A stretch of DNA of 64,000 nt from Sphingobacterium cavernae (GCF_008520265.1 NZ_VIQM01000116.1:1-64000), one strand, 5' to 3'; counted from the stretch's first letter, positions 43,888 to 53,722 are shown. Numbers and translations are program-made. Notes: generated from the letters alone by a model not told the origin.

Positions 43888-43918
43888 GTTCGGAAATAGG
43901 TTAATCCATTTTCCGAAC
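43888..43918 (-). terminator. Terminator of the Fur-family gene
   Basis: On the minus strand GTTCGGAAA and TTTCCGAAC form a perfect 9-bp stem, with two more G-C pairs inside, followed by ATTATTTTTTT. It lies 38 bases beyond the fur stop. Confidence 0.75.
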
Positions 43919-43925
43919 AAATTTA
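43918..43925 (-). promoter_or_regulatory. Candidate -7 promoter box of purA overlapping the fur terminator
   Basis: TAAATTTG on the minus strand fits TAnnTTTG exactly and shares a base with the outer arm of the hairpin. Transcription would begin inside the hairpin, so the purA mRNA would not contain it whole. Confidence 0.35.
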
Positions 43926-43955
43926 CTATTATTAGTAAAGTATAGAGAATTAAAT

Positions 43956-44444
43956 TTAAATTACTTCGTGCAGCTCTTCTCTTTTCTCCGAACCCTTCAT
44001 TGCTTGACAAGTAGCACAGATGCCATAAAGATTTAAAGAGTGGTGTTTAATATCGAATTTTAATAAATCACCAATCATACTTTGAATTTGGTGAATGCGA
44101 GGGTCACAAAATTCAACCACTTTATTACACTCAATACATATCACGTGGTCATGTTGTTTATAACCATATGATTTTTCAAATTGAGCCATATTTCTTCCAA
44201 ATTGGTGTTTAGTTACCAAATCACAAGAAACTAATAATTCTAAGGTATTGTATACTGTAGCACGACTCACACGGTACTTTTTGTTTTTCATGTGGATGTA
44301 TAGAGACTCCACATCAAAATGATCCGTACGTGAATAGATTTCTTCTAGGATGGCATAACGCTCAGGCGTCTTTCTTAGGTTTTTGTTCTCTAAGTAAGCC
44401 TCAAATATTTTTTTTACGGTTTCGTAGTTTTCTCCCTGATTCAT
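43956..44444 (-). CDS. Fur-family transcriptional regulator
   Basis: This 162-residue metal-dependent repressor has a winged-helix N-terminal domain ([29 protein letters not shown], then [13 protein letters not shown]). The dimerisation domain has the metal-binding [17 protein letters not shown] and a C-terminal CATCQAMKG. The two CxxC pairs could hold structural zinc. Whether it senses iron, zinc or peroxide (Fur, Zur or PerR) cannot be read safely. It lies between relA/spoT and purA, all on the minus strand. Confidence 0.92.
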   Translation of the reverse strand: MNQGENYETVKKIFEAYLENKNLRKTPERYAILEEIYSRTDHFDVESLYIHMKNKKYRVSRATVYNTLELLVSCDLVTKHQFGRNMAQFEKSYGYKQHDHVICIECNKVVEFCDPRIHQIQSMIGDLLKFDIKHHSLNLYGICATCQAMKGSEKREELHEVI

Positions 44445-44522
44445 AGTGTTTCTTGCTCCTAAGCAAATTTACCAAATAAAATATTAATAACGGAATGTTT
44501 GCGAATTGTGAGAATTAAATGA

Positions 44523-46730
44523 TTAATTCTCCGATTCATAACGCGTCACGCTTGTTATTCCAGAAACCAATTTTAGTCGGTTTATTAAGCTTTCCAATTG
44601 TTCAATATTATTAATGTTCACCATAATATTACCTTCAAAAATACCATCGTTACTCGTGATGCTTAAGGAACGAATGTTTACATTGAATTCCTGTGATATG
44701 ACATTGGTTAATTTATTCACTAATCCTACATCATCAATACCAATAATGCGTATACCTGTAATAAACGAGTGTTCAACAAGTGATGATACCCATTTAGCCT
44801 TCAATATACGATAGCCATAATTTGCCATCAATTTTGATGCATTAGGGCAGGAGGTACGGTGTATTTTTATACCTTCATTGACTGTCAAAAATCCAAATAT
44901 ATCATCTCCTGGTATAGGGTTGCAACATGCAGCTAAGGTATAATCTAGCTTTTGTAAATCGTCACCGATTAAAATTGTATCTGCATTCTTTTTGTCAATT
45001 TTTTCAACAAGTCCAGATATGTGCGAATTAAAATGATTTGATGTTAGTTCGTGTGTTTTTTCGCTGACAACGTATTCCCTTAAGTTTTTAATATCAATTA
45101 TACCTTTCGCAACGTTGTAGAAAAGGTCTTGTGAGCTTGGGTACTTAAAGAAATTAGCAATTTTGTTGATATTATCCGTATTATACGTCAACTTAAGCGA
45201 TTTCATTTTTCGCTCTAAAATTTCTTTCCCATCTTCAGCCACACGTCTCTTGTCTTCTTTCAAAGAAGATTTAATTTTAGACTTCGCTTTGGCTGTGACA
45301 ACAAAATTTAGCCAATCTTCTTTCGGTGTTTGCTTACTCGAAGTGATAATTTCTACTTGATCGCCATTTTGTAAAGGGTGACTGAGTGGCACTAACTTGT
45401 GATTTACTTTGGCGCCAATACAGGTTGCACCAATATCACTATGGATTTCGAAAGCAAAATCTAGAGCTGTCGCACTGTTTGGAAGCTGAATTAAAGTACC
45501 CTTTGGCGTGAAAATAAATATTTCATCCGAGAATAAATTCATTTTGAAGTCATCCAAGAAATCTAGTGCATTCTGTTCTGGATTACTTAGTACGTCTCGT
45601 ACTTTTTGAATCCATTGATCTAAACCATTATCAGAAGAAGATTCTTTATATTTCCAATGCGCTGCGAAACCTTTTTCTGCGATTTCGTTCATACGTTTAG
45701 TACGGATTTGCACTTCCACCCATTGGCCGCGAGGTCCCATTACCGTTGTGTGCAAGGATTCATACCCGTTACCTTTTGGTGTAGAGACCCAGTCGCGCAA
45801 ACGATCTGGATTTGGACGATACAGATCCGTAATAATAGAATATACTTTCCAGCATTCAGTTTTTTCCTTCTCGTATTCAGTGTCGATTATGACACGAATG
45901 GCAAACAAATCATACACTTCTTCAAATGGAATTGATTTCTTACGCATCTTATTCCAAATAGAATGAATTGATTTTGGCCTACCAAAAACTGTGGCATTTA
46001 TATTTTGTTCGAGCAAAAATTCTTTGATAGGAGCTATAAAATCCGCTACAAACTTTTCGCGTTCCGCTTTCTTTTCGTTGAGTTTTTTAGCGATAAACTT
46101 GTACGTATCTGGATCTGTATATTTCATCGACAAATCTTCTAATTCAGATTTAATCGCATACAACCCAAGACGGTGCGCGAGAGGAGCGTATAGGTAACTT
46201 GTTTCAGAAGCTATTTTCAATTGCTTATGGCGTGCCATGAATTCCATAGTACGCATATTGTGCAAACGATCTGCTAGTTTGATTAAGATTACGCGCACAT
46301 CATCTGCTAATGTCAATAGCATTTTACGAAAATTCTCAGCCTGAATAGAACTATTCGGGTCAAAAACGCCAGATATCTTCGTGAGTCCATCAATAATCTT
46401 TGCGACCTTTTTCCCAAATTGTGCTTCTATTTCTTCGAGAGTAATTGAGGTATCTTCGACTACATCATGTAACAAAGAACATACAATAGAAGTCGTCCCT
46501 AGTCCAATTTCTTCAGCCGCTATTTGGGCAACAGCTATAGGATGATAGATATACGGTTCGCCAGATTTGCGACGCATATCTTTGTGACTTTCTAATGCTA
46601 AATCAAAAGCTTTTCTTATTTCCTGTTTGTCGCCCTTTTGTAGTGTTGGTTTACAAGCTCTTAGTAATGCTCTGTATCGTTTTCTTATTTCCTTGTTTTC
46701 CGCTTCAATATCAATCACATATTCTTCCAT
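44523..46730 (-). CDS. RelA/SpoT-type (p)ppGpp synthetase/hydrolase
   Basis: This bifunctional stringent-response enzyme has 735 residues. From the N-terminus: an HD hydrolase domain (HPIAVAQIAAEE, then SLLHDVVEDTSITLEEIEAQFG, near 85-105), and the synthetase domain around residues 235-345 (VFGRPKSIHSIWNKMRKK, VYDLFAIRVI, PKGNGYESLHTTVMG). A TGS domain (IFIFTPKGTLIQLPNSATALDFAFEIHS) and a C-terminal ACT domain follow. The intact HD motif supports hydrolase activity, so it resembles SpoT or Rel more than RelA. The start is an ATG at 46730. Confidence 0.95.
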   Translation of the reverse strand: MEEYVIDIEAENKEIRKRYRALLRACKPTLQKGDKQEIRKAFDLALESHKDMRRKSGEPYIYHPIAVAQIAAEEIGLGTTSIVCSLLHDVVEDTSITLEEIEAQFGKKVAKIIDGLTKISGVFDPNSSIQAENFRKMLLTLADDVRVILIKLADRLHNMRTMEFMARHKQLKIASETSYLYAPLAHRLGLYAIKSELEDLSMKYTDPDTYKFIAKKLNEKKAEREKFVADFIAPIKEFLLEQNINATVFGRPKSIHSIWNKMRKKSIPFEEVYDLFAIRVIIDTEYEKEKTECWKVYSIITDLYRPNPDRLRDWVSTPKGNGYESLHTTVMGPRGQWVEVQIRTKRMNEIAEKGFAAHWKYKESSSDNGLDQWIQKVRDVLSNPEQNALDFLDDFKMNLFSDEIFIFTPKGTLIQLPNSATALDFAFEIHSDIGATCIGAKVNHKLVPLSHPLQNGDQVEIITSSKQTPKEDWLNFVVTAKAKSKIKSSLKEDKRRVAEDGKEILERKMKSLKLTYNTDNINKIANFFKYPSSQDLFYNVAKGIIDIKNLREYVVSEKTHELTSNHFNSHISGLVEKIDKKNADTILIGDDLQKLDYTLAACCNPIPGDDIFGFLTVNEGIKIHRTSCPNASKLMANYGYRILKAKWVSSLVEHSFITGIRIIGIDDVGLVNKLTNVISQEFNVNIRSLSITSNDGIFEGNIMVNINNIEQLESLINRLKLVSGITSVTRYESEN

Positions 46731-46866
46731 AAGAACCTCTTAAAAATTTCGAAATCTCCCTCAAAAAAGTTATTTTTATAACATAATGAATAAGTTATAT
46801 AAAAAGACTCTTATTCATGTCTAAATATAAAGATTAATTCTTTTATTGTTTGAGATAAAATTGAAA

Positions 46867-47529
46867 ATGTTAATGTTTAGTCTACAAAAGATAGGTTTGA
46901 GTTTATTTTTGATGTTGTCGTTGCATGTTGCATGCAATGCGCAAACAGCTATGACTCCATTGACTGTGCCTCATTATGGTGAGGGAACAGGCGAAACATT
47001 AGCATATTACGGAACTACAAAACTCGAAACAGGAGAAGTGTTACCATGGTTTCCTATTGAGACGGTGTTTGTCTATGCAGAACGGAAATGGAAAAGTGTA
47101 GCAGATAAGGAACGTTACTTGCGTCTTAAACGTAATGTTTTACGTGTATTACCATATGCCATCTATGCGCAGAAACGCTATGAGCAATTGGACAGAGAAC
47201 TTGCGTTAGCCAATTCGAAGAAGGAAGAACGCGCTCTAATCAAAGCTTGTGAACGTGAGATTAAAGAGAAAATTAATAACGAAGTAAAAGAATTGTCTGT
47301 CTCTCAAGGGAAAATATTAATCAAACTCATAGAGCGTCAAACGGGTAATACAAGTTATGAATTACTCAAAGATATGAAAGGAAGTATTACTGCTTCCGTG
47401 TATCAAGGTATGGCTCGTCTTTTTGGTCATAATCTAAAAAGTGTCTATAACGCACAGGAAGAGTTTGAAATCGAGAATATAATACGTGAATACGAGGTCA
47501 TAAGACCTATTAATAAACCATTTCAATAA
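46867..47529 (+). CDS. DUF4294-family exported protein
   Basis: This protein (220 residues from the ATG at 46867) has a signal peptide ending near CNAQ and matches the Bacteroidota DUF4294 pattern. The pattern includes LPWFPIETVFVYAERKWKSVADKERYLRLKRNVLRVLPYAIYAQKRYEQLDREL and the closing GMARLFGHNLKSVYNAQEE. The function is unknown. The frame is open upstream to a TTG, which I do not favour. It is divergent from relA/spoT and nine bases before the glutathione peroxidase gene, so the two are likely co-transcribed. Confidence 0.8.
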   Translation: MLMFSLQKIGLSLFLMLSLHVACNAQTAMTPLTVPHYGEGTGETLAYYGTTKLETGEVLPWFPIETVFVYAERKWKSVADKERYLRLKRNVLRVLPYAIYAQKRYEQLDRELALANSKKEERALIKACEREIKEKINNEVKELSVSQGKILIKLIERQTGNTSYELLKDMKGSITASVYQGMARLFGHNLKSVYNAQEEFEIENIIREYEVIRPINKPFQ

Positions 47530-47538
47530 TAGTCAACT

Positions 47539-48036
47539 ATGAGTACAAATACGATATATGATTTTAAAGTTCTAGAATTTTCTGGTAATTATAAGTCGTT
47601 ATCGGATTATAGAGGAAAAGTATTGTTGATTGTCAACACGGCAAGTGGCTGTTATTTCCGAAAACAATTCAAAACTTTAGAGAAACTTTATCACCAATAT
47701 AAGGATCGAGGATTTGAAATTCTAGCCTTTCCATCCAATGATTTTGCAAATCAAGAACCACGTACAGGCTTAAATTTAGAGACCTATTGTCGCATTCAGG
47801 AAGGGGCTACTTTTCCTGTATTTAAGCGAATACATGTGAAGGGAGATTTCGTGGATCCTCTGTATAAATTTCTGTCGCATAAATCAAAGAATGGTGTAGT
47901 GGACAGTGTTCCCTTATGGAACTTTCACAAATATCTGGTGGACAAGGAAGGTAAAGTCGTGGACTTCTATTATCCATTTACCAGTCCAACATCTTCTACA
48001 ATAAACAGACAAATCGAATCTCTTTTAGAAAAGTAA
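47539..48036 (+). CDS. Glutathione peroxidase-like protein with altered active site
   Basis: This 165-residue thioredoxin-fold peroxidase has the expected length and the catalytic Cys38 in NTASGC. Trp134 and Asn135 are in LWNFHKYLV. The Gln of the usual tetrad (NQF) is replaced by Asp68 in FPSNDFANQEP, and the usual CG(F/L) after the Cys is CYF. The change may alter the substrate or electron donor. In this thiol context bacillithiol or thioredoxin are likelier donors than glutathione. It lies directly between the DUF4294 gene and bshB1 on the plus strand. Confidence 0.85.
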   Translation: MSTNTIYDFKVLEFSGNYKSLSDYRGKVLLIVNTASGCYFRKQFKTLEKLYHQYKDRGFEILAFPSNDFANQEPRTGLNLETYCRIQEGATFPVFKRIHVKGDFVDPLYKFLSHKSKNGVVDSVPLWNFHKYLVDKEGKVVDFYYPFTSPTSSTINRQIESLLEK

Positions 48037-48076
48037 GTCTTTCATTATTCTGTATATTTGAAAAAAAATTAGGACT

Positions 48077-48796
48077 ATGAAATTAGACTTAGTGGTAATG
48101 ACTGTGCATCCTGATGATGCTGAATTAGGCGCAGGTGGTACCATTGCAAAATATGTTGCTGAAGGTAAAAAGGTTGGTATAATTGATCTGACACGTGGTG
48201 AGTTAGGAACACGAGGTACTGCTAAGACTCGCGCTGAAGAAGCGGCCGAAGCAGCTCGCATTTTAGGTGTTGCAGTACGCGAAAATCTTGAGCTTCGCGA
48301 TGGATTTTTCCAAAATAATGAAGAATCACAATTAGTTATTATTAAAGCAATACGTAAATATCAGCCCGAGATTGTGATTACAAACGCATTTGACGATCGT
48401 CATCCAGATCATGGACGCGCTAGTAAATTGGTGAATGATGCTTTGTTTTTGGCTGGTCTTCGGAGAATTGAAACAGAATTGGATGGTATAAAACAAGAAG
48501 CTTTTCGACCAAGATTGCAATTGCAATTGATTCAAGACAAATACATTCAGCCAGATATTGTCTTGGATGTGACCAAATATTGGGATATAAAAGAAAAATC
48601 AATTTTAGCTTATAAAACTCAGTTTAACTCATCAGGAGAAGATGATGAACCCCAAACGTATATTTCATCACCAGATTTTATGGAATCAACAAGGGGTAGA
48701 GGTCGCGAGTTTGGTAGAAATATACAAGTTCCTTTTGCAGAGGGTTATACAGCTCGAAAGATATTGGGAGTTTCCGATATTTTTGAATTGAAATAG
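48077..48796 (+). CDS. bshB1: Bacillithiol biosynthesis deacetylase BshB1
   Basis: BshB removes the acetyl group from GlcNAc-malate in bacillithiol synthesis. The 239-residue protein has the PIG-L/LmbE metal motif HPDDAELGAGGTI (His11, Asp13, Asp14) and the second motif HPDHGRAS near residue 112. RIFDxRxRxFG-like RGREFGRNIQVPFAEGY closes it, as expected for the BshB1 subgroup. Other bsh genes (A, C) are not in the window. It follows the peroxidase by 40 bases. Confidence 0.92.
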   Translation: MKLDLVVMTVHPDDAELGAGGTIAKYVAEGKKVGIIDLTRGELGTRGTAKTRAEEAAEAARILGVAVRENLELRDGFFQNNEESQLVIIKAIRKYQPEIVITNAFDDRHPDHGRASKLVNDALFLAGLRRIETELDGIKQEAFRPRLQLQLIQDKYIQPDIVLDVTKYWDIKEKSILAYKTQFNSSGEDDEPQTYISSPDFMESTRGRGREFGRNIQVPFAEGYTARKILGVSDIFELK

Positions 48797-48797
48797 T

Positions 48798-48844
48798 ATA
48801 CAAATAACAAAGGGATTCCAGATGGAATCCCTTTGTATTTGTAT
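48798..48844. terminator. Bidirectional terminator between bshB1 and trxA
   Basis: A perfect 12-bp inner stem CAAAGGGATTCC with its complement and an AGAT loop is extended outward by AT pairs (ATACAAATA/TATTTGTAT). It separates two convergent genes. Confidence 0.8.
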
Positions 48845-48857
48845 CAAACTATATTGA

Positions 48858-49175
48858 TTACAATTGTTTGTCTAATTTCTCAGTTAAAACAGATTTAGGC
48901 ACTGCGCCAATTTGTTTGTCAACGATTTCACCGTTTTTGAAGAACAATAAAGCAGGGATATTTCTGATACCAAAACGAACTGAAATATCTGGGTTGTTGT
49001 CCACATTTACTTTACCTACAACTGCTTTACCTTCGTATTCGTTAGCAATTTCGTCAACCACAGGACCAACCATACGACATGGACCACACCATTCTGCCCA
49101 AAAATCGATCAACACTGGTTTATCTGCTTTTAATACAAGCTCTTCGAAGTTGCTATCTGTAATTTCTAATGCCAT
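48858..49175 (-). CDS. trxA: Thioredoxin TrxA
   Basis: This classical cytosolic thioredoxin of 105 residues has the active site WAEWCGPCRM (Cys30, Cys33) and the cis-Pro segment IRNIPALLFFKNG. It reduces ribonucleotide reductase and other partners, including APS reductase (CysH of the sulfur operon). A TAnnTTTG box lies upstream. Confidence 0.95.
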   Translation of the reverse strand: MALEITDSNFEELVLKADKPVLIDFWAEWCGPCRMVGPVVDEIANEYEGKAVVGKVNVDNNPDISVRFGIRNIPALLFFKNGEIVDKQIGAVPKSVLTEKLDKQL

Positions 49176-49205
49176 AATAATACTCTATTTAAATTTATTC
49201 AGTAA

Positions 49206-49213
49206 CAAATATA
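49206..49213 (-). promoter_or_regulatory. Candidate -7 promoter box of trxA
   Basis: TATATTTG on the minus strand fits TAnnTTTG exactly, 30 bases before the trxA ATG. Confidence 0.45.
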
Positions 49214-49267
49214 GCTATTTGAAGGGAATATAAACCGTAATGCAATTGTAATAAAATCTATACCCTA

Positions 49268-52200
49268 TCAATTTAATTTATATTTAACGCCTTCCATTTC
49301 TTCAATGGTTTCAAGTAATTCGTTGGTGATTTTAATTTTTTTAGATTTTGCAGGCATTTCTACCATGATATTTTCTTTGACATCAACCACCATAAATTTC
49401 AATGAACACGTGGCAACTTCACCTTCGGGCACAGTTGATTCGACAAGGTCGTGAATCTTGTGAATCATTTCATCATTAAGTTGATGTAAAGCGATTTGAA
49501 TAGTGAAATCTTTTGCGAACTTGTCTCGCAATTCAGACAAAAGTTGAATGCTTTTTAGCTCAAAACCCCAGTTGCCAACTTGTCGGAAACGCTCTTGAAC
49601 TAAGCCACGAATTTGAACGAAATAGCCATCTTCCAAATAACTTTTGAACTTCACGTAATCTTCACCAAAAACAGCGATATCATAAGAATCTGAATAGTCT
49701 TCGATAATAAATGACCCAAAAGGTTTTCCAGCTTTTGAGACGCGATGTGCTGCATTTGCAATGATTCCACCAATTACGATTTCTTTATTTTTGATCTTGT
49801 TAAATTCCAATAATACCTCTTCATCGACTTCAGAAGCTTTGACTTTATTTATCAATTGCAATTCTGAAACTCTATTTTGACAGAAATGATTTATTTCGAA
49901 TTTATAATTATCGAGTGGGTGAGAGGTAAGGTAAATACCAATCACATCTTTTTCGTATTTTAATTTTTCAATCAATCCCCACGGTTGGCAAGGTGCTAAA
50001 ACCGGTTCTGGCAATGCTGTTGCTGCGCCACCTCCAAATAATGACGCTTGTGCTGAACTTTCATTTTCTTTGAAACGTTGCGCAAACTTTACCGCTTTTT
50101 CAATTCCAGTTGTGTTGTCTCCGTCTTTGAAGAAATATTGTGCACGATGCGTGTCAGTAAAGCCATCGAATCCACCGGCATAGGCCAATGATTCAAAAGC
50201 TTTTTTATTTGCTGCACGCAAATCAATACGTTTAGCAAAGTCAAATATGGACTTATAGGGACCTTCACTGCGTGTCTGCACTATTGTGTCGACCGCGCCA
50301 GCACCTACACCTTTGACCGCGCCTATACCAAATCGAATTGCACCAATTTCGTTTACTGTAAACTTATAGTGTGACTCATTAACATCTGGTCCTAATACTG
50401 TTAGCCCCATTCGCTTACACTCTTCCATGAAGAAGGTCACTTGCTTGATATCGTTCATGTTATTCGAAAGTACAGCAGCCATATATTCCGCAGGATAATG
50501 TGCTTTCAAATACGCCGTTTGATAGGCAACCCAAGCATAACACGTAGAGTGTGATTTGTTGAAGGCGTAACTCGCAAAAGCTTCCCAGTCAGTCCAAATT
50601 TTTTCCAAGACTTTTGGACTATGCCCTTTTTCAGCTGCTTGATTTACGAATTTAGGCTTCATTTTATCCAAAACCGCTTTTTGCTTTTTACCCATTGCTT
50701 TACGTAGGACGTCAGCATCACCTTTGGAGAAGCCAGCCAATTTTTGGGACAAAAGCATTACCTGCTCTTGGTAAACCGTAATACCGTAAGTTTCTTTTAA
50801 GTACTCTTCGCAAGCATCCAAATCATAGGTAATAGGCTCAATTCCATGTTTACGTTTAATAAACGAAGGTATGTACTCCATCGGGCCTGGACGATACAAG
50901 GCGTTCATCGCGATCAAATCGGCAAATACAGTAGGCTTAAGCTCCTTCATGTATTTCTGCATACCCGGTGATTCATATTGGAAGACACCAATAGTTTCAC
51001 CGCGCTGGAAAAGCTCGTAAGTCAATTCGTCGTCGATAGGAAAGTTGTCAGGATCTAATTCTATACCATGTCTCAAACGAACGTTTGCTACAGTATCCTT
51101 GATAAGGGTTAATGTTTTTAACCCCAAAAAGTCCATTTTTAGTAATCCCGCACTTTCAACGACTGAGTTGTCAAATTGCGTAACGTATAAATCCGAATCT
51201 TTCGCTAATGAAACAGGAACAAAGTTTGTAATATCATCTGGTGTAATAATTACACCACAGGCGTGTATGCCTGTATTTCGCATCGACCCTTCTAATACAC
51301 GCGCTTGCTTGATGATTTCTGCTTCCAAACCAGCACCATCTGCTATCGACTTCAGCTTATTTACAGCTTCAAGCTCTTCCGTACGAAGCACCTCTTTCAG
51401 CGCTTTCTCATCCATATTGAAGATTTTGTTAAGCTTTAAATTTGGAATAAGCTTGGCGATTTCATTGGTATCAGCCAAAGGTAAATCTAGTACACGTCCA
51501 GTATCTTTAATTGATGATTTGGCAGCCATTGTACCATACGTAATGATCTGTGCAACTTGAGATGCACCGTATTTATCAATTACATATTGCATCACACGAC
51601 CACGACCTTCATCGTCAAAGTCAATATCAATATCGGGCATAGATACACGGTCTGGATTTAAGAAACGCTCAAAAAGTAAATCGTACATGATAGGGTCTAA
51701 GTTTGTAATACCCAAACAGTACGCTACAGCTGAACCAGCCGCTGAGCCACGTCCTGGACCTACAGACACGCCCATTCTTCGAGCTTCTGCGATGAAATCT
51801 TGTACAATTAAGAAATAACCGGGATATCCAGTACGTTCGATTGTTTCTAACTCAAAGTCCAAACGTTCTGTAATTTCTTCAGTTAATTCTTTGTATCTTC
51901 TTTTTGCACCCTCGTAAGTTAGATGGCGAAGGAAAGCATTTTCACCTCTTTTTCCACCATCAACATCATCTTCAGCGTGTATGAATTCATCTGGAATTTC
52001 GAACTTCGGTAGAAGTACATCGCGGTAAAGTGAATAAATTTCCACTTTATCAATTACTTCTTGAATATTGAGTATGGCATCAGGTAAATCTGCAAATGCC
52101 TTTTTCATTTCATCCGAAGATTTGAAATAATATTCTTGGTTTGGTAAACCAAAGCGAAATCCTCTACCACGACCTACTGGTGTGGTGAGCTTTTCACCGT

Positions 52201-53686
52201 CTTTTACACACAACAAAATGTCATGTGCATGTGCATCAGCTTTATTAACGTAATAAGTATTATTGGTAGCGATTAACTTGACATCATGTTTTTTAGCAAG
52301 TGAAATAAGCGTATCATTCACACGGTTCTCATCTTCTTGACCGTGACGCATGATCTCCATATAAAAATCATCGCCAAATTGTTTCTTCCACCAAAGAAGA
52401 GCTTCTTCGGCTTGATTCTCGCCAATATTTAACACCTTATTTGGTACTTCACCTTGCAAATTTCCGGAAAGTACAATCAAATTTTCCTTATACTGTTCCA
52501 CAACTGCTTTGTCAATACGTGGGACGTAATAAAATCCGTCCGTGTATGCGATGGAAGCCATTTTGGCTAAGTTATGATATCCAGCTTTATTCTTTGCTAA
52601 GAACACAACTTGATAACCATTGTCCTTACGAGTTTTATCTTTACGGTCTTCACAAATAAAAAATTCACAACCGACGATTGGCTTTATTGTTTTGGCCGTC
52701 GGTTCTTCACCCGCATCAATTGCTTCTTGATTTTTAGCCTCTACCTCTTTATTGTGACCTAGTACTTTACTTACAAAATGAAATGCCCCCATCATATTTC
52801 CATGATCAGTCAACGCTACAGCTGGCATATTATATTTTGCTGCTGCAGAAACTAGATCACCAATAGAAATGGTTGATTGTAATACAGAAAATTGTGAATG
52901 GTTGTGCAAATGTGCAAATGCTGCTTCTTGTAATGCTTCTAAAGTCTGAGAATCAACTTCAATAACAGTAGAAGATTTCTCTCGGCTACGGATAGCATCT
53001 GAAGCTGCTTTGAGATTTACATGTTTTAGTCCAACTGTAGGAATAAAAGAAGGATTATGTTGTTTAAAATCTACAAAATAGCCTGTGTCAACTTGCAGTT
53101 CTTCGGTAGTAAAGACTTCACGACGTACTAATTCGAAAAAACAACGTGTAGTCGCCTCCACATCGGCTGTTGCATTGTGTGCTTCAGCAAATGGAACACC
53201 AAACAAATAGGAGTGAAGTTCTGTTAAGTTCGGTAATTTAAATCGGCCACCACGTCCTCCTGGTAACTTTAATAATTCAGCAGTAACTTCTGTACAGGTG
53301 TCAAGAACCGGCATCTGGGTCATCGGTGAATCCACAGCATAGCGATAAAATTCACAGCCCATGATGTTCAAATCGAAGCCGATGTTTTGCCCCACTACAA
53401 ATTTAGCTTTGGCTAATGCTTCGTTGAATTTTAGCAATACTTCTGGTAAAGGTACGCCTTGTTCTGTAGCTAATTCTGTCGAAATACCATGAATTTTCTC
53501 CGAATCAAATGGTATATTAAATCCATCGGGTTTGATCAAATAATCTTGATGCTCGATTAGATTACCCATTTCATCATGCAATTGCCAAGCTATCTGAATA
53601 CATCTAGGCCAATTGTCTGTATCTGTTATAGGTGCATCCCAACGTTTTGGTAAACCTGTCGTCTCGGTATCAAAAATTATGTACAT
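49268..53686 (-). CDS. dnaE: DNA polymerase III alpha subunit DnaE with fused N-terminal 3'-5' exonuclease
   Basis: This replicative polymerase has 1472 residues from the preferred ATG at 53686. The first 190 residues are a DEDD-type exonuclease: motif I IIFDTETTGLP, motif II VGQNIGFDLNIMG, motif III HNATADVEATT. A PHP domain follows from about 257 (HLHNHSQFSVLQSTISI), with HxH and TDHGNMMG. The Family C palm carries the PDIDIDFDD catalytic aspartates. Then come a beta-binding and helix-hairpin-helix region (KGVGAGAVDTI) and an OB-fold domain near the end. The frame continues nine codons upstream, but the TTG there lies upstream of the expected transcription start. Fusion with an exonuclease means proofreading can be intrinsic, without a separate DnaQ. 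Confidence 0.95.
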   Translation of the reverse strand: MYIIFDTETTGLPKRWDAPITDTDNWPRCIQIAWQLHDEMGNLIEHQDYLIKPDGFNIPFDSEKIHGISTELATEQGVPLPEVLLKFNEALAKAKFVVGQNIGFDLNIMGCEFYRYAVDSPMTQMPVLDTCTEVTAELLKLPGGRGGRFKLPNLTELHSYLFGVPFAEAHNATADVEATTRCFFELVRREVFTTEELQVDTGYFVDFKQHNPSFIPTVGLKHVNLKAASDAIRSREKSSTVIEVDSQTLEALQEAAFAHLHNHSQFSVLQSTISIGDLVSAAAKYNMPAVALTDHGNMMGAFHFVSKVLGHNKEVEAKNQEAIDAGEEPTAKTIKPIVGCEFFICEDRKDKTRKDNGYQVVFLAKNKAGYHNLAKMASIAYTDGFYYVPRIDKAVVEQYKENLIVLSGNLQGEVPNKVLNIGENQAEEALLWWKKQFGDDFYMEIMRHGQEDENRVNDTLISLAKKHDVKLIATNNTYYVNKADAHAHDILLCVKDGEKLTTPVGRGRGFRFGLPNQEYYFKSSDEMKKAFADLPDAILNIQEVIDKVEIYSLYRDVLLPKFEIPDEFIHAEDDVDGGKRGENAFLRHLTYEGAKRRYKELTEEITERLDFELETIERTGYPGYFLIVQDFIAEARRMGVSVGPGRGSAAGSAVAYCLGITNLDPIMYDLLFERFLNPDRVSMPDIDIDFDDEGRGRVMQYVIDKYGASQVAQIITYGTMAAKSSIKDTGRVLDLPLADTNEIAKLIPNLKLNKIFNMDEKALKEVLRTEELEAVNKLKSIADGAGLEAEIIKQARVLEGSMRNTGIHACGVIITPDDITNFVPVSLAKDSDLYVTQFDNSVVESAGLLKMDFLGLKTLTLIKDTVANVRLRHGIELDPDNFPIDDELTYELFQRGETIGVFQYESPGMQKYMKELKPTVFADLIAMNALYRPGPMEYIPSFIKRKHGIEPITYDLDACEEYLKETYGITVYQEQVMLLSQKLAGFSKGDADVLRKAMGKKQKAVLDKMKPKFVNQAAEKGHSPKVLEKIWTDWEAFASYAFNKSHSTCYAWVAYQTAYLKAHYPAEYMAAVLSNNMNDIKQVTFFMEECKRMGLTVLGPDVNESHYKFTVNEIGAIRFGIGAVKGVGAGAVDTIVQTRSEGPYKSIFDFAKRIDLRAANKKAFESLAYAGGFDGFTDTHRAQYFFKDGDNTTGIEKAVKFAQRFKENESSAQASLFGGGAATALPEPVLAPCQPWGLIEKLKYEKDVIGIYLTSHPLDNYKFEINHFCQNRVSELQLINKVKASEVDEEVLLEFNKIKNKEIVIGGIIANAAHRVSKAGKPFGSFIIEDYSDSYDIAVFGEDYVKFKSYLEDGYFVQIRGLVQERFRQVGNWGFELKSIQLLSELRDKFAKDFTIQIALHQLNDEMIHKIHDLVESTVPEGEVATCSLKFMVVDVKENIMVEMPAKSKKIKITNELLETIEEMEGVKYKLN

Positions 53687-53714
53687 ATCTCTTACTCTTC
53701 CTCGCTTGAACAAA

Positions 53715-53722
53715 CAAAATTA
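53715..53722 (-). promoter_or_regulatory. Candidate -7 promoter box of dnaE
   Basis: TAATTTTG on the minus strand fits TAnnTTTG exactly and lies 28 bases before the ATG at 53686. Confidence 0.45.
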
